Positions 8,890 to 17,027 of a DNA stretch of 64,000 bases are shown piece by piece. The notes below the pieces were generated by a model. It made no database searches. It was not told where the DNA came from and saw nothing but the letters and a program-made list of their open reading frames with translations. Every line of letters starts with the position of its first letter. The stretch's first letter is position 1. The DNA is from Vibrio rarus (GTDB lineage Bacteria; Pseudomonadota; Gammaproteobacteria; Enterobacterales; Vibrionaceae), in assembly GCF_024347075.1 (NCBI RefSeq), contig NZ_AP024900.1, positions 310,001 to 374,000 of the forward strand, in the 5' to 3' direction. Both the position numbers and the translations under genes were made by a program.

Positions 8890-9879
8890 TTAAAGGTTGG
8901 CTATGATCTTTTTAGCCACTTCAGGAGAAACCCACTGTTTCCAGATTTCAGGTGAAGTTTCAAAGAAGTGATACATAGTGTCTTCTGAACTGGCTTGTTC
9001 TTGTTCCATCCATGCAAGTAGTTTGTTCATGTCGGCATTTTTAAAACCACGTTTAGCAAGGTATTCCATGGCCTGTGGATTGCTGTTAGCAAATGTAGAC
9101 ACGACGACGGTGTTTACTGGCGAGGGCGGGAACATAGAAACAGTGGGATTATCACAGTTTTCTTGGGTAATACAGTCAACAAACTCTTGTTCGTTGACAC
9201 CGCTACCAAAGTCGACTTTTACCATTTCATATTTGCCTAGTACTGCGGTTGGTGCCCAGTAGTAACCAAACCAACCTTCTTTTCGCTCATAAGCTTTGGC
9301 TATGGAACCTGACAGACCAGCACTTGAACCTGAGTCGATTAACTCAAACCCTGCTTTTTCGAGTTGCAGAGCTTTAAATAAGTTGCCACCCGAAATTTGG
9401 CAACCCCAACCGGCAGGGCAACCATAAAATCCGGATACATCTGGGTCTTCTGGGTGTTTGAATAAGTGAGCGTGTTTTTTTACACCCTCAATAGTGGCAA
9501 GCTCAGGGTATTTGTCGACTAAGTACTTAGGTACCCAGAACCCTTCTTCACCACCATCGAGCAGTGCTTTACCGGCATAAGCAAGGCGTCCTTCTTGAAC
9601 CCCTTTTTCTATGGCATCTTTCACTGAGTTGGTCCAAAGTTCTGGAGCAATATCTGGTTGGCCTTTTTCAACCATAGAGGTGGCGGTAGGCATAGTGTCG
9701 CCTGGCGTGAGTTCGGCTTCACAGCCATAACCGTGTTCTAATATAAAGCGGTCAACATTGGCAATAACACTGGCTGAATTCCAATTCATATCTGCGATTG
9801 TCACTGTGCCACATTCATCAGCGTGCACATGTGTTGAAACACTAGCTATGACAGCTAGTGAGGCGAGTTTCCATTTCAT
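8890..9879 (-). CDS. proX: Glycine betaine/proline ABC transporter substrate-binding protein
   Basis: 329 residues from the ATG at 9879, chosen over an upstream in-frame ATG (9909) because AAGGACC lies just before it and a standard signal peptide then begins (MKWKLASLAVIASVSTHVHA, cleavage before DECG). The mature protein is an OpuAC-type periplasmic binding protein; tryptophans in EGFWVPKYL and GYYWAPTAVLG are candidates for the aromatic cage that holds the quaternary ammonium group, and CPAGWGCQ gives a likely disulfide. It delivers betaine or proline to ProW/ProV. First gene of the operon, as in the proXWV loci of vibrios rather than the E. coli proVWX order. Confidence 0.94.
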   Translation of the reverse strand: MKWKLASLAVIASVSTHVHADECGTVTIADMNWNSASVIANVDRFILEHGYGCEAELTPGDTMPTATSMVEKGQPDIAPELWTNSVKDAIEKGVQEGRLAYAGKALLDGGEEGFWVPKYLVDKYPELATIEGVKKHAHLFKHPEDPDVSGFYGCPAGWGCQISGGNLFKALQLEKAGFELIDSGSSAGLSGSIAKAYERKEGWFGYYWAPTAVLGKYEMVKVDFGSGVNEQEFVDCITQENCDNPTVSMFPPSPVNTVVVSTFANSNPQAMEYLAKRGFKNADMNKLLAWMEQEQASSEDTMYHFFETSPEIWKQWVSPEVAKKIIANL

Positions 9880-10343
9880 ATTAGGTCCTTTTATATGGTT
9901 TAGTCTCATTTTAAGAGTACATTATATCTATTAGTTATTGTACCCCCCGCCCTTTAGAACCAAAATCACACTGGTGGTTTTTTCATCATTTTCTTGTCAT
10001 GTACATTAGTGCGAATTGTTTTATAAAGTCATTAATTTCAATGTCTTAGTGAGCTTTTGGATGGAGGTTTGTTGGTAAGGGATAGGAGGAAATCCCCATA
10101 AAATAATATGCATCTTTATTTATATTAACTGGGTTTTAATACTACTTTTAGGCCAAGTTCCTAATAATTTGCGTGTATTAAATGTGAGAACATTGCTTCA
10201 ACGAGATAGGGGATTTTATTTTTAATTATAATTTGTCTCATTATGTGGGCCTAAGTCTCTTTTTTATCATGTAGGTAGCAATCCGACATGGGGAGTTTTA
10301 GAGGAGGCTATGCTAGGTTGACGCTATTGTTGATGAGAGAAAT
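9880..10343. promoter_or_regulatory. Long divergent intergenic region holding the proX promoter
   Basis: 464 bp without a gene. On the minus strand a consensus -10 TATAAT (plus-strand 9921-9926) lies about 42 bp before the proX ATG. The expected -35 position is an unusual G-rich run (plus-strand CCCCCC around 9952-9957), which suggests a promoter needing an activator or a stationary/osmotic form of polymerase. The remaining ~350 bp up to 10343 are AT-rich and presumably carry the promoter of the following gene, but I see no convincing box. Confidence 0.5.
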
Positions 10344-11666
10344 ATGAACGTTTTTAAATTAATATTTGCCCTATTATTCACCTTTATGCTGAGCGTAGGT
10401 AGTGGATACGCAAGTGCCTCTACAGTGTCACAGGGTGAGAAAAGTGGGTTTGCATTTAATGAAAACACTCACTTATATAATGCATTAGATAGCTTTTATT
10501 TTTTCGCCACTCAACAGCAGATAACCCCGCAAAATTTACGCGCCGGGCTAGGTTCGGGAATTGCGCAGGTTCTAAAGTCTGGTGCTTTTTCTCATGTGCC
10601 TAGTGCGGGTATAAAAAAGACCTTGGTGTTTGATGGTAACCACCCACTTACTTTATCGGAAACGGGGGCTAAAACACTCAACGCCGCGCAATGGCATTGC
10701 TATAACTCCTCATCGATAGTGGTTTCCGTTGATCGTCAGGGTATGACGCTTGACGGGATATTCACCGAATATCAATACGTTAAAGGGTGCAATGTTGCTA
10801 ACAAAAAAGTTATCGCCTACCAATTTAAACATGCCCACATTAACCGAGATTTTATTATTGATTCTGGGCATATTACGGATTTATCAACATCGAAAAAAAT
10901 CCCAGCCAATCAACTATTACTGGCAAGTATAGAGCAGAGTGTTGCCCAACAATTTGGTAAAGCTTGGCTGGAGCAATGGAAACTTGGAGCGAGCAGTGCG
11001 GGGGCGCATTTTTTGCAATTGGAAAATGGCCGAGTTGTGTATAAAGAGGTACCTTCTAGCATGCAAGATTTTAACTTGCTTGATAAGCGCAAGATCTTAG
11101 CGGGGACCGTTTTTGGTCATGCGCCAGGAATCGGTCATGCTAGTGCGAAATGGTGTCGTATTATTAATATCCCTAAAGGCTTGGATCTAGAGAGCCAGAA
11201 GGTTCAAACGATGATAGCGGTGAATTGCGCTCGTTCATCTCATCGTTATTGCGAAGGGCATGCTTCTGACTTTCCGGCAGGAATGCAGCCGGCCACTTAT
11301 CCATTAGCATGGAGTGATGCCTCGTATAAGTTGGCGATGGATAACACGGTATTACAACAAAAATTTAATCAGCAAGGGCATTTTGAAACGAATAACCAAG
11401 CCCAAAATGCGTTTACAGTTACCCCATATAATGGGGTGCCTTTTAGTGGCGCATTGAAGGCGGTATTTGGTTATACCGATGTAAAAGACCCTAAAACAAC
11501 CAGCGCACACTTTAATAATGCTGGAGCAAATAGTTTTACAGGACATGCAGGGCATTGCCAAAATGAAATGACGCAGCATGCGATGTCTACAGGGCTTTCA
11601 TTTATAAAGCTGAGCAAAAAAGGGGTGACGGGCATCGATTTCATCACGCAAAATTTTGCTAAATAA
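10344..11666 (+). CDS. Exported protein of unknown function
   Basis: 440 residues beginning with a clear signal peptide (MNVFKLIFALLFTFMLSVGSGYASA, residues 1-25). I do not recognise the family. The mature part is globular with no membrane segment, contains several cysteines (WHCYN, KGCN, KWCR, VNCARSSHRYCEGHA, HCQNE) suggesting disulfides, and has a histidine-rich C-terminal stretch (HFNNAGANSFTGHAGHCQNE) that could bind metal. Monocistronic: long upstream region and its own strong terminator. It stands between an osmoprotectant importer and an envelope-signalling operon. An exported enzyme or binding protein is possible, but nothing identifies the activity. Confidence 0.75.
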   Translation: MNVFKLIFALLFTFMLSVGSGYASASTVSQGEKSGFAFNENTHLYNALDSFYFFATQQQITPQNLRAGLGSGIAQVLKSGAFSHVPSAGIKKTLVFDGNHPLTLSETGAKTLNAAQWHCYNSSSIVVSVDRQGMTLDGIFTEYQYVKGCNVANKKVIAYQFKHAHINRDFIIDSGHITDLSTSKKIPANQLLLASIEQSVAQQFGKAWLEQWKLGASSAGAHFLQLENGRVVYKEVPSSMQDFNLLDKRKILAGTVFGHAPGIGHASAKWCRIINIPKGLDLESQKVQTMIAVNCARSSHRYCEGHASDFPAGMQPATYPLAWSDASYKLAMDNTVLQQKFNQQGHFETNNQAQNAFTVTPYNGVPFSGALKAVFGYTDVKDPKTTSAHFNNAGANSFTGHAGHCQNEMTQHAMSTGLSFIKLSKKGVTGIDFITQNFAK

Positions 11667-11712
11667 AATGAGTTATCGCATAGCGTAACTGTCAGTAGCG
11701 TGATCGTCACTT

Positions 11713-11747
11713 AAGGCTAGATATAGTTGATATATCTAGCCTTTTTA
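11713..11747 (+). terminator. Terminator of the unknown exported gene
   Basis: Perfect 13-bp stem (11713-11725 with 11731-11743), five-base loop, then a T-run ending near 11747. Confidence 0.9.
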
Positions 11748-11935
11748 TTCTCTATTATGAACTAATATGGTGATAGCCTTATTGAAACACTCAGTAGTAA
11801 TCGAGGTTGAACGAATCATTTAGGCAAGCATGGACTCATTGTAGAGTGCGATCCATAATGAACCTAGGTATCAAGGGTTAACGACGGAATGACGCTGTGA
11901 AACAGTTTCTTGTCATCAAGGGTGGAGTAGTATTT

Positions 11936-12793
11936 TTGCGCCAGCATATTACATATTTATCGAAAGCACTGATGTTGTTCATGGGCTGTGTGGCTTCATT
12001 TTTCGTATCAGCGACGGATATTTCTAATTCAGTGACTCAGGGCAGTCGCCACGATAATGGTGGGTACTTTGAAATTGGTGGTAATGTCTTAGGTACAAAT
12101 CAATTTGACGTGCGGCAAACGGACCACAAAGATATTGAGCCATTATTGTTAATTAGTGGTGTTTATCAGTACAAAGGCTTATTTGTCGAGATGGTTCACT
12201 TGTCTCAAGATGGCATTAATTTAGGCTACAACTTTTGGAACTCTGAGCATTGGTCGTTGGATTTTTTGGCCGCGAACATTAGCTCGACATGGTATCGTTC
12301 GGATAATGTTGACCTAAGTAAGCTTAACCAAGCACAGCGAAATGCCCATTTAATGTCAGATGACTCTTATTATATTGGTGCGGGCCTTAGAGCAACACGT
12401 TACTGGGATGATAATTATGTCTTTCAATTTCGGGCAGTCAGCGATTATAAAGAAAACTTAGGTCTGCAAAGTACCGCACGGCTGGGTAAATCTTGGCTGG
12501 TACGAAACTGGAATTTATATGCCCTAGGAAGTGTCATATACTCTTCAAGCAAGTTGACCCGAAATATTTATGGGGTAACAAGTGAAGAAGCCACGGATCA
12601 GTTTTACCAATACAAGCCTAGCAGTGCCTTCAGTTATGGGCTAGAGGTCGGTGCGGCCTATCCTATCAGTCAAGATGTCGTGTTTCGTTCTACCTACCGT
12701 ATCGTATCTTTTTCCGATGAAATTGCCGACAGTCCTTTTAGCCGAGCAGATTATAGCTCGTTATTTAACGTATCGATTAGCTATGTATTCTAG
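11936..12793 (+). CDS. MipA/OmpV-family outer membrane protein (first copy)
   Basis: 285 residues from a TTG at 11936, preceded by GGTGGAG at proper spacing. A GTG at 11897 is in frame but has no ribosome site and would give a long odd leader. From the TTG a signal peptide ends at FFVSA before TDIS. The mature protein shows the alternating beta-strand pattern, the YYIGAGLRATRYW and YGLEVGAAYPIS motifs, and the C-terminal phenylalanine (SISYVF) of MipA/OmpV barrels. Family members sit in the outer membrane and have been linked to murein-hydrolase scaffolding and adhesion. First gene of an operon with a DUF3019 protein and a two-component system. Confidence 0.82.
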   Translation: MRQHITYLSKALMLFMGCVASFFVSATDISNSVTQGSRHDNGGYFEIGGNVLGTNQFDVRQTDHKDIEPLLLISGVYQYKGLFVEMVHLSQDGINLGYNFWNSEHWSLDFLAANISSTWYRSDNVDLSKLNQAQRNAHLMSDDSYYIGAGLRATRYWDDNYVFQFRAVSDYKENLGLQSTARLGKSWLVRNWNLYALGSVIYSSSKLTRNIYGVTSEEATDQFYQYKPSSAFSYGLEVGAAYPISQDVVFRSTYRIVSFSDEIADSPFSRADYSSLFNVSISYVF

Positions 12794-12801
12794 GAGGCCA
12801 C

Positions 12802-13230
12802 ATGAATAAAATATTGTGTTGCTTACTGTTATTGATGATAGATACCACCTTAGTGCAGGCGCAGGAGACCGATGCTCAGGAATTAACAAACCCCCTTACG
12901 ACTCAACAGCATCGCATCGCTTTTACCGCTACACCAGATCAGTGTGTTGCTCTGCATAAAGGACAAAACTGCTATCAGAGTGTTGAATTTCAATGGTATA
13001 CCCCCGCTAACGGCGACTATTGCATTTTACAGTCAGACAATAAGCAAAGAGTCATTTGCTGGGAGGGGGATTTTATACAGCATTATGATTACCCCTTTGA
13101 AAGCAATAAAACCACTAAGTATATGTTAATTAACAAACAAACCGCACAGTTACTCGCGGAAGTGAAAGTGGTGGTTACTTGGGTATATAAGGCACCAAAA
13201 CAGTCTCAGTCAGGGTGGAGATTATTTTGA
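12802..13230 (+). CDS. DUF3019-family periplasmic protein
   Basis: 142 residues with a signal peptide (MNKILCCLLLLMIDTTLVQA). The small mature domain has four cysteines (DQCVALHKGQNCYQS, DYCILQ, VICWEG) and the YYMLI-like strand pattern of DUF3019 proteins, which in vibrios and shewanellae are encoded beside RstAB-like regulators and MipA/OmpV barrels. Function unknown. Its stop and the regulator start overlap by one base (TGATG), so it is made together with the two-component system, and a role as a periplasmic sensor partner of the kinase is a reasonable but untested inference. Confidence 0.78.
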   Translation: MNKILCCLLLLMIDTTLVQAQETDAQELTNPLTTQQHRIAFTATPDQCVALHKGQNCYQSVEFQWYTPANGDYCILQSDNKQRVICWEGDFIQHYDYPFESNKTTKYMLINKQTAQLLAEVKVVVTWVYKAPKQSQSGWRLF

Positions 13231-13916
13231 TGGAGCAAAAGCACATATTAGTTGTAGAAGATGACACTTCTTTGGCAGAGTGGATAGGGGATTACCTTGT
13301 CGATCATGACTATAGTGTCACGGTGGCAACTCAAGGAGATTTTGCTCTTGAGATGATCGCAGAAGAGTCGCCAGATTTGGTGTTATTGGATGTCATGTTG
13401 CCAGTAAAAAATGGTTTTGATGTTTGTAAGGAAGCTCGAGAGTTCTATTTGGGGCCTATCTTATTTATGACCGCTTGTGTAGAAGATGGTGATGAAATAC
13501 GTGGTTTGGAGGTGGGGGCCGATGACTATCTGACCAAGCCCATTCGTCCTAAAGTGATGCTGGCTCATATTAAAGCCTTGCTACGTCGTTCTTCTGATGA
13601 ACAACCTAAACAAGTGCTGCAATTTGGCTGTTTGGTTCTCAATGCCACGGCTAAATCGGTGACGATTGAACAACACGTTTTATCGCTCAACGCCAATGAA
13701 TTTGATGCTTTTTGGTTACTGGCCAGTCATGCCGGAACCGTGGTGGCACGAACGGATTTAATTAATGAGTTACGTGGCATCGAATATGATGGCTTTGATC
13801 GCTCTATTGATATTCGTATCTCTCGGCTTAGAAAAAAACTGCAGGAAGCTCCAGAGCAACCTTATAAGATCAAAACGATTCGAGGGCAGGGCTATCTTTT
13901 TTGTCGTGACGACTAA
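13230..13916 (+). CDS. OmpR-family response regulator, RstA-like
   Basis: 228 residues from the ATG at 13230; a GTG at 13215 inside the preceding gene is less likely since GGTGGAG lies just before the ATG. Receiver domain with acidic pocket VVEDD, phosphoacceptor aspartate in LVLLDVMLP and the conserved lysine in DYLTKPI, then a winged-helix DNA-binding domain. The C-terminus (LRGIEYDGFDRSIDIRISRLRKKL then IKTIRGQGYLF) is strikingly like E. coli RstA, so it should read a similar DNA box. One such box lies before the second MipA/OmpV gene (16621-16634). Partner of the kinase encoded 21 bp downstream. Vibrio cholerae CarR/VprA is an alternative orthologue. Confidence 0.9.
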   Translation: MEQKHILVVEDDTSLAEWIGDYLVDHDYSVTVATQGDFALEMIAEESPDLVLLDVMLPVKNGFDVCKEAREFYLGPILFMTACVEDGDEIRGLEVGADDYLTKPIRPKVMLAHIKALLRRSSDEQPKQVLQFGCLVLNATAKSVTIEQHVLSLNANEFDAFWLLASHAGTVVARTDLINELRGIEYDGFDRSIDIRISRLRKKLQEAPEQPYKIKTIRGQGYLFCRDD

Positions 13917-13937
13917 CACACAGCTAAAGGCCTTATT

Positions 13938-15239
13938 ATGCAAAAGCTGATGGTTTCACTGGTGCTGGTGGTGCTGGCTTCTATTGTGACTTTAGGTTGG
14001 TCAATTAGTCAGTTTGCTAAACAGCATGAGTCTCCGAGCACAGCGATGACTACCGCAGAGCATATTCAGGCCCTGCAGTTAACTGGAGAAAACATTGCTC
14101 GCGCGTTAGATAATGAGCAGGTCAATGCCCTAGGGGTGATAGAGAGTTGGAACCGACACAATGAGGAGCAACTTTCATTACTCGATGAGCATAATTTTCC
14201 GTTACCCCCATCATTAAAAGCTCAATTTGAATCAGAAGGGCAGTTACTTCTTGAGTCGGATGAAGGCATTTCACTGCATTATCGATTGCCACATATAGGA
14301 CAAGTATTAAAGATTAAAACACAAATTTTGCCGCTGACTGAGAACGGGTTTGATTTTAATCAGCTGTATACCACGCTGTTTTATGGTGGCGTAGTGCTTA
14401 TTTTATTGCTGTGGGTCTCACCATTAATAAAGCAACTACTTAACCTGAGCAAGGTTACAAAAGCGTTTGGATCTGGGGAACTACAGCAAAGAATTCACAT
14501 ACGAAAATCGTCTTATATTGCTGAGATTGAAACGGAATTTAACCGAATGGCTGACCGCATCCAACAACTTGTCGATGATAATAAGCTGTTGAGTCGCGCG
14601 GTATCCCATGATCTTAAAACCCCCATTGCGCGGTTACGCTTTGGTATTGAAGCGGTTGAAGAAACCGACAGTGATGTTCTGAAGCAAAAATATTTCACAC
14701 GCTTGAATCGTGATTTAGATGCCATGGAAGAGTTGGTGTCAACCTTGCTAAGCTATGCCCGATTAGATCAAGCTAACCTACAATTAACGCTTGAACCAAT
14801 AGAACTCAATAGTTGGCTAGAGAGCAAGTTAGCTAGCTACACTTTTCACTCCCATCATCTTGATTTTATCTCCTATCCTCAGCCTCTGTCTGTGCAAATC
14901 GATCCTAAATATCTGTCCATGCAACTGGGTAACTTATTGAGTAATGCCGAGCGCTTTGGCCACTCAAAAATACGTGTACAGCTAAAAGTGAACAATGGCT
15001 TTATTGAGTTGAGTGTCGATGACGATGGTCGAGGGATAGCAGAGCAGGAAACAGAGCAGGTTATAAAGCCATTTGTTCGAGGTCAGCAGAGTCGTGATAA
15101 TGCTGGCCATGGCATGGGGCTCGCTATCGTCACTCGTATTGGTGAGTGGATGGGTTCAGAGTTATCTATTCATCATTCACAGGAGCTGGGCGGTGCAAGT
15201 ATGAGGCTAAGCTTTCCATATAGTAAGAATACACAATAA
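13938..15239 (+). CDS. Sensor histidine kinase, RstB-like
   Basis: 433 residues. An N-terminal membrane helix (about 1-25), a periplasmic sensor loop of ~115 residues, a second helix (LFYGGVVLILLLWVSPLI), a HAMP linker, the dimerisation H-box SHDLKTPIARLRFG with phosphoacceptor histidine, and an ATPase domain with N-box LLSNAERFG, G1 DDDGRGI and G2 GHGMGLAIV. Overall architecture and H-box follow RstB. It should phosphorylate the RstA-like regulator encoded upstream in response to an envelope signal that cannot be read from the sequence. Last gene of the four-gene operon. Confidence 0.9.
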   Translation: MQKLMVSLVLVVLASIVTLGWSISQFAKQHESPSTAMTTAEHIQALQLTGENIARALDNEQVNALGVIESWNRHNEEQLSLLDEHNFPLPPSLKAQFESEGQLLLESDEGISLHYRLPHIGQVLKIKTQILPLTENGFDFNQLYTTLFYGGVVLILLLWVSPLIKQLLNLSKVTKAFGSGELQQRIHIRKSSYIAEIETEFNRMADRIQQLVDDNKLLSRAVSHDLKTPIARLRFGIEAVEETDSDVLKQKYFTRLNRDLDAMEELVSTLLSYARLDQANLQLTLEPIELNSWLESKLASYTFHSHHLDFISYPQPLSVQIDPKYLSMQLGNLLSNAERFGHSKIRVQLKVNNGFIELSVDDDGRGIAEQETEQVIKPFVRGQQSRDNAGHGMGLAIVTRIGEWMGSELSIHHSQELGGASMRLSFPYSKNTQ

Positions 15240-15274
15240 AAAAGCGCCTTAATTATCCGCTTAATTAAGACGCT
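15236..15274 (-). terminator. Terminator between the kinase gene and the convergent lipoprotein gene
   Basis: AGCG(C)CTTAATTA pairs with TAATTAAG(A)CGCT (15243-15254 and 15263-15274) with one mismatch. The T-run lies on the minus-strand side, so it mainly ends the lipoprotein transcript. Confidence 0.75.
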
Positions 15275-15298
15275 GGCTATGGTGGTTAGTCAGAGAGA

Positions 15299-15754
15299 TC
15301 AGTTGTCCACTTTTATGTGTGCAAGAATATATTCAGTATCATAAATTCTATTTTTTGGCTGCTTAGGCTTGGCTGTGAGACCGGTCACTTCAACAACACT
15401 CGACCCTTCTTTTATGCTAGATGACGACCCTAGTACAATATCATTGTCGATACTGGCAACGCCTATTTGGCCGGCTGAATCTCGATTAGTGAGTTCAGTG
15501 GTATAAGTAAAATAAGCAAACCCTGCTTGGTGACAAAGCTCTGCAGATTTATACATGACGTATTTGCGCAGTTGTGCTCTGTCTGTGTAATTATTACCAA
15601 TAAAGCTAATTTGCCAGCTATCAGGGGCTATTTGGGTGGTTTCAAAACCTTTACCAAAGGTCCAGAAGCTCTTTTGTGTATGATAAGGCGTCGCACAAGC
15701 CGTCAGCATTAACGCCAGTACCGTAATAATTGAACACTTCTTAAATAATCTCAT
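15299..15754 (-). CDS. Small lipoprotein, CC0125/CC1285 family
   Basis: 151 residues from the ATG at 15754, which has GGGGGAAG just upstream; the frame extends further back but inside the preceding gene. A lipoprotein signal with lipobox LTAC ends at a lipidated cysteine, followed by ATPYHTQ. The body carries the family pattern GFETTQI, WQISFIGN, AELCHQAGFAYF. Such proteins are envelope lipoproteins without known activity. It lies 22 bp after the second MipA/OmpV gene and is most likely co-transcribed with it. Confidence 0.75.
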   Translation of the reverse strand: MRLFKKCSIITVLALMLTACATPYHTQKSFWTFGKGFETTQIAPDSWQISFIGNNYTDRAQLRKYVMYKSAELCHQAGFAYFTYTTELTNRDSAGQIGVASIDNDIVLGSSSSIKEGSSVVEVTGLTAKPKQPKNRIYDTEYILAHIKVDN

Positions 15755-15776
15755 TGTCTTCCCCCATAGTTCTAAG

Positions 15777-16553
15777 TTAGAAAGCGTAGTTAACGCCGAT
15801 AGTCGTGGCCCATTGGTTCTGACTATCAATAAGTGGTGAATCAGACATATTTGAATCTAAGTATGAGTAACCGGTTGCCTGGGTAATATCCAAATGCTCA
15901 GTGATTGGGATCAACATGGTGTAACCGAGTTTATAGGCAAAGGCACCATCGGCTTTATAAGCAGGACGACCAATAGTAGCTTCAGATGACGACACGCCAG
16001 TATAGTAATTAACAAAGTCTTGGCTGTAGTAATGAACGCCAGCATAGGGTACGAAATCAACCGTGCCTAAATGCATAGGGTGAAAGTAAGTTAAGTCGGT
16101 TTGAAAGCTTTTGTAGGCGCCAGTGACGTCTTGCTGGAATTTACCCGCTAAAGTACCTTGTCCGATATGAATGTCAGCACTTAAGCCTAAATCGGCGCTA
16201 GGGTCACGGTCTTTCATGCCTTTAAGAATTTTAGCATTGTCAGAGTCACGACCAGGGTTGATGGCAATAAACACTCCCATATTGAGCAGATCGCTGTTAT
16301 TACCGTAGAAGCGATAGTTGATACCACTGAGATCTGCATTAAAGTCTTCACCATGGTACCCCCCATTGATGTAAAGAGCCGTTTGGTGTTTTTGTCCTTT
16401 ATAATACTTACCCCCCGTCACAAGTCCTGCACCAATGAAGCCTTGGCCTTCATGGCTATACACATTACCGTTTCTAATGTAGGCATTGCCTGTATCAGCC
16501 AGTGCTGCGTGGGAAAGCACAATAGCGGAGATAGCTAAACCGATTTTTTTCAT
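15777..16553 (-). CDS. MipA/OmpV-family outer membrane protein (second copy)
   Basis: 258 residues from the ATG at 16553, with AAGGA seven bases before it and a good signal peptide (MKKIGLAISAIVLSHAALA). The mature chain has the MipA/OmpV pattern: GFIGAGLVTGGKYYKG start, LSADIHIGQGTLAGKFQQD, FVPYAGVHYYS, AFAYKLGYTMLIPIT, and a C-terminal aromatic residue (GVNYAF) for outer-membrane assembly. It differs strongly from the first copy at 11936. An RstA-like box and a -10 element precede it, suggesting control by the neighbouring two-component system. Confidence 0.82.
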   Translation of the reverse strand: MKKIGLAISAIVLSHAALADTGNAYIRNGNVYSHEGQGFIGAGLVTGGKYYKGQKHQTALYINGGYHGEDFNADLSGINYRFYGNNSDLLNMGVFIAINPGRDSDNAKILKGMKDRDPSADLGLSADIHIGQGTLAGKFQQDVTGAYKSFQTDLTYFHPMHLGTVDFVPYAGVHYYSQDFVNYYTGVSSSEATIGRPAYKADGAFAYKLGYTMLIPITEHLDITQATGYSYLDSNMSDSPLIDSQNQWATTIGVNYAF

Positions 16554-16593
16554 AATAGAATCCTTTTCACTTGGTTCAAATTTCAGTAGGGAC

Positions 16594-16634
16594 ACTATAT
16601 TTGATTACAGGAAGCGACTTTGTAACGGAATGTA
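16594..16634 (-). promoter_or_regulatory. RstA-box-like activator site and -10 element before the second MipA/OmpV gene
   Basis: On the minus strand TACATTCCGTTACA (plus-strand 16621-16634) matches 13 of 14 positions of the RstA box known from enteric bacteria (TACATNTNGTTACA) and contains a GTTACA direct repeat 10 bp apart. A -10 candidate TATAGT (plus-strand 16594-16599) follows, placing the box at about -35 to -48 of the expected start, the position of a class II activator site. No good -35 hexamer is present, as expected of an activator-dependent promoter. Confidence 0.65.
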
Positions 16635-17027
16635 ACCTGCATGGCGGACTGAATTTGGTGGTGGATTCTTTTATATAAGTGGCAGCTTTGTGACTAATAC
16701 AATCTGAGATTAGCTCTACCGTAATTTTTTCTAGCCTCTAGCAGGCATTGCTAACGGAGTCTTGCTTGTTGAGTCGGCTGAAAGTGGAAGTCTGTTATTG
16801 CTACGAAAAAACACACTAATAAAATAACAATGGAACTTTGTGAGTTAATGCTTGAAATACAGATCTCTTACTCGTAAGTTGTGCTCTGAAAATCCTTAGA
16901 CGACTTCAAAGAACAATGATAAGTATGGAACGTGAAAATGCTTAATCATTGACTAAACTGGAACTCAGTTGTTCTGTGTCTTTAATGAATTTTAGTAATA
17001 AAAATAATAGTAGTGGAAATCTCAACA
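16635..17027. other. Intergenic region without recognised genes
   Basis: About 390 bp between the divergent second MipA/OmpV gene and the exported protein at 17028. TTGACT at about 16953 could serve as a -35 box for the latter, but no convincing -10 follows at the right distance. No RNA gene, repeat or operator is apparent to me. Confidence 0.4.

Noticed and set aside
9915..9955. LuxR/OpaR-like or palindromic GTACA...TGTAC site near proX
   Set aside because: Only five-base arms separated by 17 bp and a poor match to the quorum-sensing consensus.
10087..10218. AAATCCCC/GGGGATTT inverted repeat upstream of the unknown exported gene
   Set aside because: Eight-base arms 110 bp apart can occur by chance in this AT-rich region.
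13215..13230. GTG start for the response regulator upstream of the ATG
   Set aside because: It lies inside the DUF3019 gene and the ATG at 13230 has the better ribosome site.
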